A stretch of 64,000 nt of DNA from Pseudoscleropodium purum (GCA_963969395.1 OZ017799.1:11348501-11412500); one strand, 5' to 3'. Positions 11,846 to 23,706 are shown, numbered from the stretch's first letter. Made by a program: numbers and translations. Notes: generated by a model from the letters alone, not told the origin.

Positions 11846-14309
11846 AGATGCTACAAAATTGTTTTTGTTCCTTGTCAACGTGCGTTGCATTATAATTGAA
11901 TTTGTGGTTAATTATGCATGAATTGTGGAGCAAATGCAAATTGTATTTCTATTTGTTGCTTACTTTGTGATGAAGGGCTGAATTTGATTATTCTTTCAAA
12001 ATATATTCTAAAATTCTACAGCCAAGGAGAAAGACAACTTTTCAATATAAATACTCCAAATTTGAATACTATATGCATAGGTCAAATCTCGCACCTTGCT
12101 ACCAAAACAATTTACTTTTTAGAGTTCAACAATTTGGCAACTTGATTTAATTTTCTTAGCTTTCAACACTTTGCTTTTTCTAATTTTTTTGACACTCTTA
12201 ATTTTGAATTGATTTTTTCTATTTACGAAGAAATTTTTTCTTTTTTCTAAATTTTCTCTAGAATAATTTTTGGAGATTCAGAATTAGCAACAATGAAATT
12301 TTTTCAAATTTTCCAAAATAGTTGTACAATTTAAAAAATTTTAGACACGGTCCAAATTTCCCTAATTAGTCTCTTGTGGTAGGTAATTTTGTTCTAGACA
12401 ATTGGACGTTTCTGGTGTCTATGATGTGTTTTTCACACCTGAGATTGAACTCTATGTAACTTACTAACCTTAGTGCAGAACCTTAGTTTTGGGAAAGAAC
12501 TTTGTGAGGTTCAAATACTACCATTATGCAATAGTGACTTATTTTATAATTTAATAATAAAATATTATTATATTTCATTAACCAATATATTAGACTATTG
12601 AATTTTAAAAAGTACAATGTCAAGTTCCTTTGCTAAATATAATTAAAAGAGAAGTAATTAATCACCAACCTAAGCCCTTGTTTGTAGATATTTACAACAA
12701 AATTGCTTGGTCATAGAAAGCTGAGCTATCTTTAACTCCTATAGGACTAGGTGCTCAAATTTAAAACAAAAAATGAGCACAAACACACATCAAGCATGCA
12801 AAAAGGTATTTTTTCATCCATCAATTTTAAAAAAAGTCTTCTATTAATTCTTTAACATTTGTACAATATAAAATTTGAAGACCTTTCTATTTGATTCAAA
12901 CAATATTTATAAGTTTGACTTCAAAAAATAAATTTATCACTTCAAAAAATGACCCTTCAAAAATAACTTGAATAAAAAAATTTTAAAAAATTTTAAAAAA
13001 TCACTATGATCAAAAACTAACATTTAGAATTTAATTCTTGGGAGAAAACTCTTGGGAAAAGATCACATATATTCAATCTACAATTGATTTAAGAAATCAT
13101 TTTCATTTTTTTTGGCTTCAAATGTTATTGAAAATTTATGATTTTTGTACTAGTTGATTTAGCCATATAGATATGATCTATGGATTATATTTTACAATTA
13201 GTGTTTGAAAGTCATCATTAAATTATTATTCTAAGTTGCATATATAATATATTTTCACAATTTTGGAAATTTTGACTATCCTTGGTCTTTTAGGGTTTGA
13301 TCGCAAATTGCCCAAGAAGACATCTATGCCTCTATGGAAAATCTCAAGTTGCAAAAGATGGAGAAATATGACAAGGAATTTGAACTAGCTTGAATTGATT
13401 TCAAGCAAATTCATTGTGAATGTTTTTGACTCTACTCCTTAGAGTAAAAACTTGCACGCAAGTCCTAGCGGCAATTTAGTGAATTCAATGGGGTTTCACA
13501 AGTTAATGTTCTTTTGGCCTTCCAAGCAATGGACACTTTTATGTTTATATTTTGAACCTAATTTAAATGTCTTAATCCTACTTAATTAGTTAAAGTGTTT
13601 AATCCTAAATGAGTAAGTGAAAACTAATCTATTCGTGAGTTTTGTCTAAACTAAATTGTGGAATATGATTTACTCTTTCCAAAATGATAAAGTATGTTGA
13701 ATTCCACTATTCCTATCAAAAGTTATCGACGAATGAAAACTACCCCTAATTCTAGTCTAAAAACTTCATCCGCTTATTAAAAATAGAAAATCAATTCTAA
13801 AAAATTCTAAACTGAAAGATATGATTATTGATTGGTTAAACTATTATTTTTCCAAGAAAAATCCTAATTTTGACCTATTTTGGAAAAGTTCATCTAAAAT
13901 GGGACAAAACTTCATCCACATGTTATTACCTCAAAAATTAACCAATTTCCAAAGTAAGGGTGGATTTGGAATCTGTAAAAGATTTCCTAATTGATTCTTT
14001 TTTTTGAAAGATTCTTTAATGATTCTTTCAAAATATTCTTAATTCTTCTTCTTCTAAGTCTATTCTTTGATTATTATTATGCATTTTAGAGATTCTTATA
14101 TAGTCTTCCAAGGTTTTAGACTGAAATTATAATTCCACTTCCTAATAAAGTAAAATTGGACTCTTAGTTAAGTTCTTTAACTTGGTAATTAACAAATTTC
14201 CTATGCTAAATCTAATCCTAATCTAATTTCATTTAAGATTTTAATTTTAGGTTCCTTTTTGGTAATTCTAAGCTATCTCTAGTTAATTCTAACTACCAAA
14301 ATTCTAACT
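11846..14309. other. AT-rich intergenic region
   Basis: No gene, RNA or bounded element is recognised. Many A and T runs are present. A 75-codon frame at 11918-12145 has no identifiable domain. Confidence 0.4.
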
Positions 14310-14580
14310 CATTAGAAAATTTTTGGCATCTCGAGAGGGCCGTTTCAAGAAGCTACGTTGCGAACTGTCCCCTCTGCAATTTTTGAGGAACGGCTATTTC
14401 TGACCAAATTTTTTTTTTAAATTTACTCTTGAAATGAAGAAAAAAACTAAATTTTTTTTTGGACGTGGAAGTTGTAGTGCCACATTAGCAAGCTACCACA
14501 AAACCTTGCGACCCCCTACAAGGTAGTTCCCACAATTTGAGAACTTACAACCCTCCCAGGGGCCCAGAAATCTTTTAATG
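14310..14580 (+). mobile_element. Foldback element, CATTAG family, copy 2 (diverged)
   Basis: This 271-bp element has the same plan as the copy at 8336-8633. It starts CATTAGAAAATTTTTGG and ends GGCCCAGAAATCTTTTAATG, with GC-richer segments near both ends and a T-rich/A-rich middle. Internal sequence is strongly diverged from the other two copies. No target-site duplication is evident (flanks ACT and ACA). Confidence 0.6.
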
Positions 14581-15507
14581 ACATAATTCATGCATTAATT
14601 TGAAATTCAAATTCATTGCAACTAAAATCAAAGGAAATTGAAGGAGTCTATCATTCCATCCTCGTGAACCGTTAAATGTACTATGTTGTAGTACTTGTCT
14701 CCGTCTATATTTAGTCTATGCCATCAGTTTTGATTTTTAGTCCCTTTTGTTAGTAAATGAATTCAATCTAATGATTGTTTTATTGCTTTTGGTAATTCTA
14801 ACAAATCCTAATTTTATTTTAGAATTTTGTTATTTTAATTGAAGCCTTAAAACTCACTAAATCAAATCAAATCTAATTGTTTTATGGAATTTTTTTGTTA
14901 GTATTAATTTCCTAAATTAGTTTGGAAGTATTTGTTGAAGTTTGTTTTATTATTTTGGCTTATTAGGCCTAATAAAACAAATCCCCAAAAAATTAAACCA
15001 ACTAAATTCCATCGGAATCCCTAATTAATGACTAACTACCAAAGAATGAATAGTAAAAAGAATGATTGCAATAAAAAATAATAAAATGAATAGTAATGGA
15101 ATCAATGACAACCCGCACCATCAACCATGAATAGTTAGATTCTTACCTAAATGATTTTTTAATGAATTGATGCCATATTGCCACCTCTAATTCTCCCTTT
15201 AGTCTTCTTCATCACCTATTCACTCATCATTTGTTGTTTGTTGTTAGTTGTGAGAGAATGAGGAGACTGATACATGAGAAAGAGTGATAGTACTTTGGAT
15301 TTCAAACCAAAAGATGAGTTGAATGTGGCAAGCAATGACCAACTTGGTGTGTGGAGATTAATTCCAACACCAAGTATTTAGTTATGAGAAATCTATGTTT
15401 GCAATCACCTTAATTGAATCAGCAGTCCAGTAACCCCTTCCCTTTTATGTTGTTCCAATAGTCCCTTGCTGTGCCCAAGCCTCCCCACTATATAGGGCTC
15501 TCCTGCC
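14581..15507. other. AT-rich region left of the hAT end
   Basis: No gene is recognised. Just before the hAT end lies a small promoter-like stretch, CCCACTATATAGGGC near 15484-15498. It does not continue the hAT pseudogene found to the right of 27102, which matters for judging whether 15508-27102 is one element. Confidence 0.4.
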
Positions 15508-15665
15508 CAGGATTGACACGACGTCCGGACGTGGACGCTGTGTCCGCAGCGTTCGCTGACATTCGCGGTCCCAGCGGACGCAGCGTCCACCGGGACCGCC
15601 CCGTCCGCCCCGTCCGCTTTGACGGCCCTATTTCCCCCGACCGCCCTATCCAAACTGCCCCGCGG
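15508..15665 (+). repeat. hAT terminal region, B-type end
   Basis: GC-rich end that begins CAGGATTGACACGACGTCC and runs into CGTCCG-rich sequence. It aligns with the B-type end of 59662-59988, including the GACGTCCGGACG block, the GTCCGCAGCGTTCGCTGACA block and the GCGGACGCAGCGTCC block. The second TIR base triplet is CAGGAT rather than CAGGGT, a single change. Confidence 0.75.
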
Positions 15666-15850
15666 TCACTCCCTTAATCTTTAAACAATTAAATGTTAAA
15701 TGAAGTGCAATGGTTCGCGATTTGTTATTAAAACAATGTCTCTTATAAGTTGAAAAATTATAAAGTTTGACCATGAGTCCATGATAGTCTTGAAACTATG
15801 AAAAAATTTCAATTCATTTTCAGAAGGCAAACTAAAAAAGTTTGTGACTT

Positions 15851-15853
<3 letters not shown>

Positions 15854-15888
<35 letters not shown>
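15854..15888. repeat. (AT)n microsatellite
   Basis: Uninterrupted alternating A and T over 35 bases. Two more of this kind occur at 20801-20823 and 51216-51252, the last inside a foldback element. Confidence 0.95.
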
Positions 15889-15889
<1 letters not shown>

Positions 15890-16085
15890 TATTTAAAAAA
15901 TCAAGATCAACACAAATACAAACATAATCAATATGGGCAAAATGTATTGAATTTAATATAGAATACCATACATTATGCACATTTGGCTAATTGCACATAT
16001 AATTTTTTTCATTCCAACTCTATATTTTTAAACTAATTTTTAATGCCTATATAACCTATTCAACTACTACTTCTGTACTACCAAT

Positions 16086-17579
16086 CTAATATAAATGGCG
16101 AAAATGTTCATCTGGCATCGGCCAACGATATGTATTTGAAAATCGCGTAATCACATGGGCCAAACTAATATTTTCATCGTCAGTCTTCGAAGAAATGCGC
16201 TTCAAGTAAGTATAAAACACTTTTACAAAGTCATGAAAGGCAAATTGTGTCGCACTAGGTGTTTTTCGTAGCAAGTTGAAATACGCCTCTGACATGTTGT
16301 TTCCATTCATTCGCCGAGCAATTTTTCGAATGGCATACTCTTCCGACTTACGTGAATACATCGGAATGACTTCCACATCTGCACCTGCTTTATGCAAATA
16401 TGCAATACGTGGATCCACCCACCATCTCCTCTGCAAAGTTTGTTTCATCTCATCTGTTGATGTAAATGTATACAAAGACTTCATTGGCTGAGAAGCTAAG
16501 GTGGTCATGCCCCAATCGCAAACTCTAATGTACACACGTGACTCATCCCTTGGAAAATGCAACAAGATGTTGTCCAGAGAAAGATCATTGTGCAAATGTC
16601 CAGCAAGATGCACTACATACATTATATGCATAAAGGCCCATGTCAGCTCCGTGCGCTTCTTCCGATATCGCCCTAAACGGTGAGCTTTTACAACCTCCTC
16701 TTCGGTTGGATTTGTATACATCAAATGGATTTGAATGTTGTCTAGATAGTCCTTATCCATATTCAACATTTGTCGAAGAGTTCCACCATTCCACCAATAC
16801 GCATAACCTTCATACGTCGTTCTGTGCACCGCAGCAAACCGTATCACACCCGCGTGTGGAATTTGAACAGCCATTGATTCGTTTTGATGTTCTAACTTTG
16901 CAAGATCGGGTCAAGTTTGGTGGTGAATGGATTTCTTTGCCGCAAACTCCCAATAAGAAAGTATTCTTGGACATCCTTCAATACGAATCTTTCGAATCGT
17001 TGCATATTCACCTCTCATCGTTCTATCATCAACAACAATCACGCGTGTTGTATCTGGAAGTGCTATGAGGTGTCGTTTGTTCTTTTCCGCTTCAACAACT
17101 CCATCATTGCTTTTCCACCAACCAATTGAACCAACTCGATTGTGCTTTTTGGCGAATGGAGCACATCGCCCCCTAAACAAGTCCGCTTTCAGAATCACTT
17201 CTTCAAACTGGATGTCATTGGGTCGATATTCCTTGCCATATTTAACCAAAATGACTTTGGAATTCCACAAAGCGTCATGAACCTTGTTCTCCAAACATTT
17301 GGTGAAGTGCGTTTTATGCATTTCGTCATGCCACTTCGCCACATTCAATGCATCCAACAACATCTGTGTCATGTCTACCTTGAATTTAGACACATACTCC
17401 TCTTGATATCTGATGTACTTATTGTCTATAGACAATGTTGTTTCCGATTCATAAAATTGAACGATGCGCTCGATCATGAATTTCTTGCATTCTTCCGAAG
17501 GACTTTGGCGAGCTACCTCCAAGTTTGATGGTCCCTCTCCATGTTTCAGCTTCGCAACCTTTTTCTTCCCGTTCGGCAT
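16086..17579 (-). pseudogene. Protein kinase-like gene inside the hAT region, one in-frame TGA
   Basis: One frame of 497 codons apart from the stop, starting at ATG 17577-17579 and broken only by TGA at 16911-16913 (codon 223). Residues 1-180 are basic and charged, of no family I recognise. The kinase fold starts near 188 with a degenerate glycine loop (RGEYATIRKIRI). The beta-3 lysine lies in EFAAKK (211-216) and a likely helix-C Glu in LEHQNES after the stop. The catalytic loop is HNDLSLDN (330-337, HND instead of HRD) and the metal site is DWG (355-357) instead of DFG. The catalytic Asp, Asn and Lys are all there, so an undamaged copy could be active. Residues after about 360 (RRWWVDP, then SEEYAIRKIARRM) suit an activation segment and helix F. 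It lies downstream of a GC-rich array at 17775-18090. No close family is named. Without the TGA I would call it an intact gene. Confidence 0.7.
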
Positions 17580-17774
17580 CGTGACAAATGAAATTGATAT
17601 AGATCAAATTTTTTAATTTGAAATTGAATTCACGCGCAAGTGTCCAAAAAATTGGCAACAAGGGTGCCCCAATAAACCACTCTTGCCTTGCCTCGGAAAG
17701 GAGCCAATGGAGGATGAACCACCAAGCTCTCCGCTCCACCTTGCATTCACAAGGGGCAAAGCAAAAGTGACAAT

Positions 17775-18090
17775 GCGGACGGTCCGTCCGCCCCTCTTAT
17801 AAGGGCGGACGGCCCTAAACCGTCCGCCGGATCGGACGGCCACGGGCGGACAAATCTACCATCCGCCTAATCCGACGGGCAGTGGCGGACGGCCCCAAAC
17901 CGACCACTTGATCGGACGGGCCGCGGTTGGCGGACGCATCAGCCGTTCGCCTCCCCGAAACCCTACAGCCGCGTCCGCCCGATCGGACGGGCCGCGGGTG
18001 GCGGATGCATCGGCCGTTCGCCTCCTCGAAACCCTCGAGCCCCGTCCGCTCGATTGGACGGCCACGGGTGGACAAATCAAGCGTCCGTCC
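17775..18090 (-). promoter_or_regulatory. GC-rich GGACGG array upstream of the kinase-like gene
   Basis: About 315 bases very rich in GGCGGACGG and its complement, set in AT-rich DNA. The core ATCGGACGG recurs at 17911, 17982 and (as ATTGGACGG) 18053, exactly 71 bases apart, and also at 17831. The last two 71-bp units share most of their sequence, including GCCGTTCGCCTCC and GAAACCCT. A TATA-like CTTATAAG (17796-17803) lies about 220 bases before the kinase ATG. This suggests a promoter built from the motif that also fills the transposon ends. Confidence 0.65.
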
Positions 18091-18692
18091 GATCCAGTTT
18101 ATTTTCCATATTTGAAAATAGAATCTAAAGAAGAACCACTAATTGTCTAATTTGGGCATTTCTTCATACCAATAAGAAATCATTTTAGTTTTTAGCAATC
18201 GTCGAATGAAAAATTAAAATTTTTTAAATATTCAAATAATTCAATCTTTCATAAATTAATTAGAAATACATTTATACCATTTACGAGTTTCTAAATGTAA
18301 TAAACACACAACAATAATTTCAAAATACACACCATGCTAGTACATATTTAACCTTGAATGCTAAATTCAAAAATAGACATAATATGGCTCTTACAAAGTT
18401 ACATTTCTTCTTCATATTTTTATTATTTATCAAAGTTACTTATAGCCTTATACATCAACGCTATTATAAAATAATACAATGATGTCTTCAACAATATGCT
18501 TGCCTACATACATACTTGGTGTACACTATTACACAACACTTTTTGAAAAAGTGAACAAAATTGTTGTTCAAAATTGTTCTATTCATTTAAAATTTTGTAC
18601 TACTTCTACCAATCTAGTACTCTATACTTGTCGTGAGAGTAAAAATGAGAAAATTGAGCAAATACATGCTCACTATATACTTGCATGTTTTT
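18091..18692. other. AT-rich spacer between the two minus-strand genes
   Basis: AT-rich sequence between the kinase-gene array and the 3' end of the neighbouring minus-strand gene. No gene or bounded element is recognised. Confidence 0.4.
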
Positions 18693-18719
18693 TTATTCGG
18701 AATCTGAATCGGACTCAAA

Positions 18720-19955
18720 TTATTGACCGCTGCCTCTTCTTTGTACTCCAATGAATGGACCACCTCCGTAGTTTCCGTGATATCCACTCGGTGCACCTCC
18801 TTGTCCACAGTTTGAACCTCCAAAAGTGGGAGGAGGAACCGGAGTAGTAGGCTCTGATCCTCTTTCATTTGAAGCCCCATAATAAGAGGCCCTATGATGC
18901 CCGTATGAATCACTTCTAGTTGATCCCGGATAGTATTAGGCGCTTCCGTGAAGAGAGCAACTATACTGCGGGGTTACATGGCTTCCTCCACTACCTTTGG
19001 AGCCCACTTGAGTGGGCGTCGTATAATATGAACCAGATTCACTAGACCTACCATAGTGCGTGTTGCCATAGCTACCTGCTCCACCTTGAGAGCCAATTTC
19101 AGGAGAAGTGCCATAATGAGAACCAACTGCACTTGAACCACCATAATGTGTGGATCCATAGCTCTCTCTTCCACCTTCATGTCTATTTTGAGGATCATAA
19201 CTAGAGTATGAACCACCTCTTCCTTGTTCAGATTTTCACGTTCCATGTTCATGTCCGTAGGACCCACCATGCCTATCTTGCCGTCCACGATCTTGAAAGC
19301 TTCTGCATGTTGCCTCTTGCATTTGTTGTTCGAATTCAATTCGTTCTTGTTCTTCTACCCGCTCGTACCTAACTCCAAATGTGACAGGCGCTTGCATATC
19401 ATCGTCATCATCGTCATCTGTCCACACATCTTCAGCATCTCGTAGAACAACTGAAGATTGTTGTAGATAACCTCGATTGGACCACTCTGGCATGCAATCG
19501 CTTGCGCCCATCCATTGTGTATCTATAACGGCATCCGTGCGTGTATAGTTCTCCACATTGCGACCTGTAGCGGTACGCCAGTCCACGCCCTTGTGGAGTA
19601 CAATCTCTGCCCAAACCATTGCCATAACATTATAATTCATTATATTTGGTTTGGCGCTTTTAATGCCAAGAACTCGATGCACTTGTGTGTATCGTTGTTT
19701 GAAGTGCTTACTTTGGCACGTAGACATTTGTCCTTCCCAACGTGGCGCTTGGTGCTCTACACGTTCACGTCGCCAAAGTTTTTGAATGTGAGTCATTTTC
19801 ACATACTTCTTGCACATTGAGCAATTCCCCACTCTTGTTGGTTCTTCTTCCCATCCCGGTTCACCCATGCACAATGGATCAGCCCAAGCATCCCAATCGA
19901 ACAATTGGGGTCTTCCCTTTCGACTACTTTTTTTGGGTGTTCTATCTTTCGGCAT
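18720..19955 (-). pseudogene. Zinc-knuckle-like, Gly/Tyr/Ser-rich low-complexity protein gene
   Basis: The frame starts at ATG 19953-19955 (MPKDRTPKKSSRKGR) and is interrupted by TGA at 19236-19238 and TAA at 18936-18938. It stops at TAA 18720-18722 or, if read through, at 18693. The N-terminus is basic. A Cys/His cluster follows (CSMCKKY, then STCQSKHF about 30 residues later) that could bind zinc but matches no standard finger. Next come Trp-rich segments, an Asp run (WTDDDDDDDM) and a Gln/Glu/Arg-rich coiled stretch. The remaining third is a prion-like region of SYG, HYGGSS and SGSYY repeats, like the disordered tails of RNA-binding proteins. I do not recognise the family. Its array and its neighbour suggest it belongs to the transposon. 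Protein start and order of parts are seen; function is not. Confidence 0.6.
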
Positions 19956-20095
19956 GATGAAGCCGAAGCAAAGAGAATGAAACAATTAGAAAGCTTAAGA
20001 ATCAAAATTTTGATTTAATTAATTAATTAAAATTTTACAAGCGTGAAATTTGTGAAAATTTGTAACAATGCCACAACAATCATTCACTCAAAGCG

Positions 20096-20330
20096 GAAGG
20101 GGCGCGCAGAGTTTCCAATGCACTGGTCCGCCCACTCCAAAAGAGAACGATTGTTTGGAATGAGCCGTCCGCCTCCCCATATATATATGCGGACGCCTCG
20201 AGGCGGACGTCTAAATCATACGGACCACATCAGTCCGCGTGCCAATCGGACGGCCGTACCGGGGCGGACGGGGCGGACGCCGGATCGGGCGGACCAGGCG
20301 GACGGGATGGACAGGGTAGACGGCTCATCT
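20096..20330 (-). promoter_or_regulatory. GC-rich GGACGG array upstream of the low-complexity gene
   Basis: About 235 bases dense in GGCGGACGG and CCGTCCGCC, with CCAATCGGACGGCC and GGCGGACGCC blocks like those in the short hAT elements. A TATA-like ATATATATAT (20179-20188) lies about 225 bases before the ATG of the minus-strand gene, a spacing like that in the kinase-gene array. A telobox AAACCCTAA sits at 20332-20340. Confidence 0.6.
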
Positions 20331-20340
20331 TAAACCCTAA

Positions 20341-22700
20341 ACCTAATGAAGCAAATTGTTCTTTTTTCAAAATCCCACGGTATAGATGTTTAACCCCTAA
20401 AGTTCTTTTCACTAAAAACACTTCAAAACTGTCATTAGTAGTGCAAATACCAAGTCTTAGAAGAAAAATACTTTGGAGCATATGTAACTGTAGGATCTTG
20501 TAGTAAATTAGTCGGAAAAGATGTGGAAAAATTTTTAGACAAATCCACCATTTGGATTGTAAGATATTAGATATTGAATGTTTCATTTAAGGGAGCTACT
20601 CAATTATGTCTATTAATCAACAATTGGTAGGCTAACAAACCTAACTTAGCATGTATTTTAATATTTGTTGCAATTGTTTTAGGAATATTATAACATAACA
20701 CTATTATAATATTCTTATAAATGATATAGTACTAAATCATTTCAAAATCAACAACATTTGAACACAATTTGTCAATCATGTCTTCCATACTCCTTTAATG
20801 ATATATATATATATATATATATACATACATAAAATATATTAGATAAATCAACATGAACAAATCAATGATTATATATTTCATAGATCTATTCTTCATCAAT
20901 CAAATAAGAGTGCATATTCAAATATAGACAAAGATGGTTTCCCCATTTGTTCCCAAAAAATAGAGAAACAAATAGAGAAAGATATGAAGTGAATGTTACT
21001 TGGAGAATTGGAAAGAAAAAAATTGAAGTACTCAATTGCATTTTATTAAATTGAAAAATTGCATGTGGATGGCATGAATTAATCTTCATAGATGCTAAAC
21101 TCATACGAGTTGCATTTCAACAATTATGATTTATGCAATTGATTGAATTGAAAGCTCTTGTAATTACATTTTCAAATTTTCAATTCAATCATTCAAATTT
21201 GCAAGAGTGATTTAGGATAGATTTATAACTTTAAATGTGAAAGCATTCAATGCCTTTATGCGTTTGTTCATCAATATATTAATTTTAAATAAATAATATA
21301 TATTTTTTATAACATATGCATAAACCATTGCATTAAAAAAACAAAAAAACTAAGAGCCAAGCCAAATAGGCTGGTCAAATGAAGAGAACAAGAGCCCTAC
21401 GAGAAAGCAAAGGAAAAAAAAAAATATCAAAAGAATTCAAAGGAAGGAGCAAGATGCATTCTTGCAAGACCGTAGAATACATAATGATTTCAAAATCCAA
21501 ACACAAATATATTTTCTATTTCAATGAGAGCCAAAAATGAACTACCTTGCTCTCAAAGATTGTATAATGTACACGTTATACAAAACGAACATATAACAGA
21601 AAGAGTAGAAGACATCGTTTATCATGATTGAAAACTAAAATGATTTTTTTTTTCTATGTAGAATATTTTATGAAATGTAACAATGTATTTAATTATCATA
21701 ATAATTGGTAGAAATCTTTGTGCAATACATAGAAACATTTCATTCATGTGGAATTTTTTCATTTATTTAGGATTAAAATGGAAATATTATACTCTACAAA
21801 GTACAAACCAAAAACAATACCATATACCTAAGTTCAAAAGTTTGCAATTGTTTCGTGAATTCATTTTGAAAACTCAAACAAAGAAATATTTTATAATCAA
21901 TATCTTGTTCATTTGAATCATTTCAAAAATCGAATTCCGAATTCAATTCCTATTTATAATAGAAATTATATTTGTCAATTTTTTAGATCTTTAAACAATG
22001 AACCCTCTTTTTTAAAATTAATATTTAAAAACATCTGAAATAAGAATATTGGAATTACCCTTCAAAATAAATATAGCACATGTATAATGTATTCTACTCC
22101 ACTAACTCAAGTAACAAATTTTTCTATGTTTTTAAAGAAAAATATAGCCATACATGATTTGAAAGTTAAAACATTGATTCTTTTTCTTTGTTTTCAAATC
22201 TAATCAAAATTTCATTAAAAAATATGAAAGACTCGATGTTCATTTGAAGATCGTGATGCACTTTTAATGAGAAATCACAACCTTTCATTAAATATCATGA
22301 GGTTGAAATCCATTAAATTGTTATTCTAATTATGTATTGGGGCCTTTTTAAAAAATTTCATTTGCTTACAATGAAAATGGAATTGATTATTTCTGCAAAA
22401 CATTTGATTTCCTAATGAACTTTAAAAAAATCCCCACCATCTTCAGATCTTCTCAAAACCTATTTAGAGGGATAATATCAGTAAATAATCCAAACATATT
22501 CAACTTAACCACAATCCCCTCATTTGTAAAACAATTTAGGGGAGAAAAGAAAAGGTTTAGGGTAATTAGGGTATAGGGTTTAGGATTTACATTTAAAAAT
22601 AAAATAAAATGATAAATCAATTACATTGATCCTCATTTAGCAGTGATTATTAGGCTGTTTTTTTTTGGAAATGTTACCGCTCTTTTTGAGTAATATCGGC
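20341..22700. other. AT-rich region between divergent genes of the hAT region
   Basis: No gene is recognised. It contains an (AT)n tract at 20801-20823 and a degenerate telomere-like stretch at 22556-22584. It separates the minus-strand low-complexity gene from the plus-strand transposase. Confidence 0.4.
22556..22584 (+). repeat. Short telomere-like (TTTAGGG-like) stretch
   Basis: Four imperfect units read TTTAGGG, TAATTAGGG, TATAGGG and TTTAGG. They resemble the plant telomere unit but are too few and too degenerate to be a true interstitial telomere array. Confidence 0.45.
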
Positions 22701-22719
22701 CTCATAGGATGCTCCAATG

Positions 22720-22945
22720 GACAGCTGGGCAGATGCCATCGGCGGTCAGTGTTTAAGTGGGACGGTCGACGTGTCCAAAGCGCGGACGGCGTCGGAAGGC
22801 GGATAGTGCGGACAGTCCCGTCTGACCGCCCCGTTCGCCATGTCCGACTGCCCGTCCGACCCGTCTGGCCTGTCTGCCCGCCTGCCCCGTCTGGCCTGTC
22901 CACCCGTCCGCCCGTCCGCTTCAGCCCCGTCCGAGCCGTTGCTTG
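22720..22945 (+). promoter_or_regulatory. GC-rich array upstream of the hAT transposase
   Basis: About 225 bases dense in GACCGTCCG-type motifs and their complements (GCGGACGG, CCGTCCGCCCGTCCG, CTGGCCTGTC). It lies about 300 bases before the first ATG of the transposase (23249). A telobox AAACCCTAA follows at 22957-22965 and a TATAAAT near 22995 is the likely core promoter. Confidence 0.55.
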
Positions 22946-23248
22946 TTTTTGAATGTAAACCCTAAAAATGAACCTTAAATTTTTTGGAGGGGATTATAAA
23001 TGTTAGAAGAGAAGCTTTTGTATTCATTCTTGAAAAACCGAACGCTAAGATTTCCAAGGGCTATGAGCTTCAATTTATTGTGTCTCTTGTTTGGTAATGC
23101 ATAGTTTGGTGGACGGGGGGGCTTTGATTTTCAAAGCTTTGTGTGACTAATTTCATTGATATTGTATACATTGTCACGTTGTGGGTTTCAAATTTAAAAC
23201 ATTCTATTGGTTTCTTTTGAAATTGAGGTAAAACATACACTTGTCAGT

Positions 23249-23706
23249 ATGGTGGCCAAACCGACGAGGGATTTTTCTCCTTGGTATAGTGTGCCAGAGG
23301 ATGGTAAAGTAAAATGTAGGCTTTGCAAAGCAATCATGTCAAGGAGGCTCAGCCGTATGTTAGCTACTTAGGCTATTCTGAGCCTGGAGGTATACGTGAT
23401 AAAGGGGTGAGCCTTTGTCTACGATTACCAATGGCAGTTTGAGATTTATTTCGGCATTGCGAAGGAGTTTTTCCAAAACGCGTTGTAATGGACAATGTGG
23501 ATGGCAATCCTGGCCCTTTAGATGTCCAAGAGTTTTCGGCCGGAAAGGTTGTATCGCATTCTGACCACAAAGACTCTTGTCCAGCGTCCAAAGAATTGGT
23601 ATCAATGGTATGTGCCACAACTGAAGTGACTTTGAGTACAGAAGCTTCTGGTGAACGTGAAACTCCGAGGGCATCAAGTTCTAGGCCTTAGAGGCAAGGC
23701 AGTTTA
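23249..23706 (+). pseudogene. Broken 5' part of the hAT transposase, BED-finger remnant
   Basis: ATG 23249 opens MVAKPTRDFSPWYSVPEDG and then KCRLCKAIMSRRLSR, the first half of a BED zinc finger (CxxC, with a Trp before it). The frame ends at TAG 23369-23371. Reading then continues in the frame of the main transposase (SEPGGIRDKGVSLC). That frame holds a TGA near 23441 and a TAG near 23689 before joining the long frame at 23707. The finger's His ligands are not evident. A frameshift plus two stops is the simplest reading; an intron in this interval cannot be excluded. Confidence 0.65.

Noticed and set aside
16276..17528. Plus-strand open frames opposite the kinase-like gene.
   Set aside because: They lie antisense to a frame with clear kinase motifs and show no domain of their own.
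17815..18150. Overlapping open frames in all directions across the GC-rich array.
   Set aside because: They are low-complexity translations of GGACGG repeats; the same effect gives spurious frames in every short hAT element.
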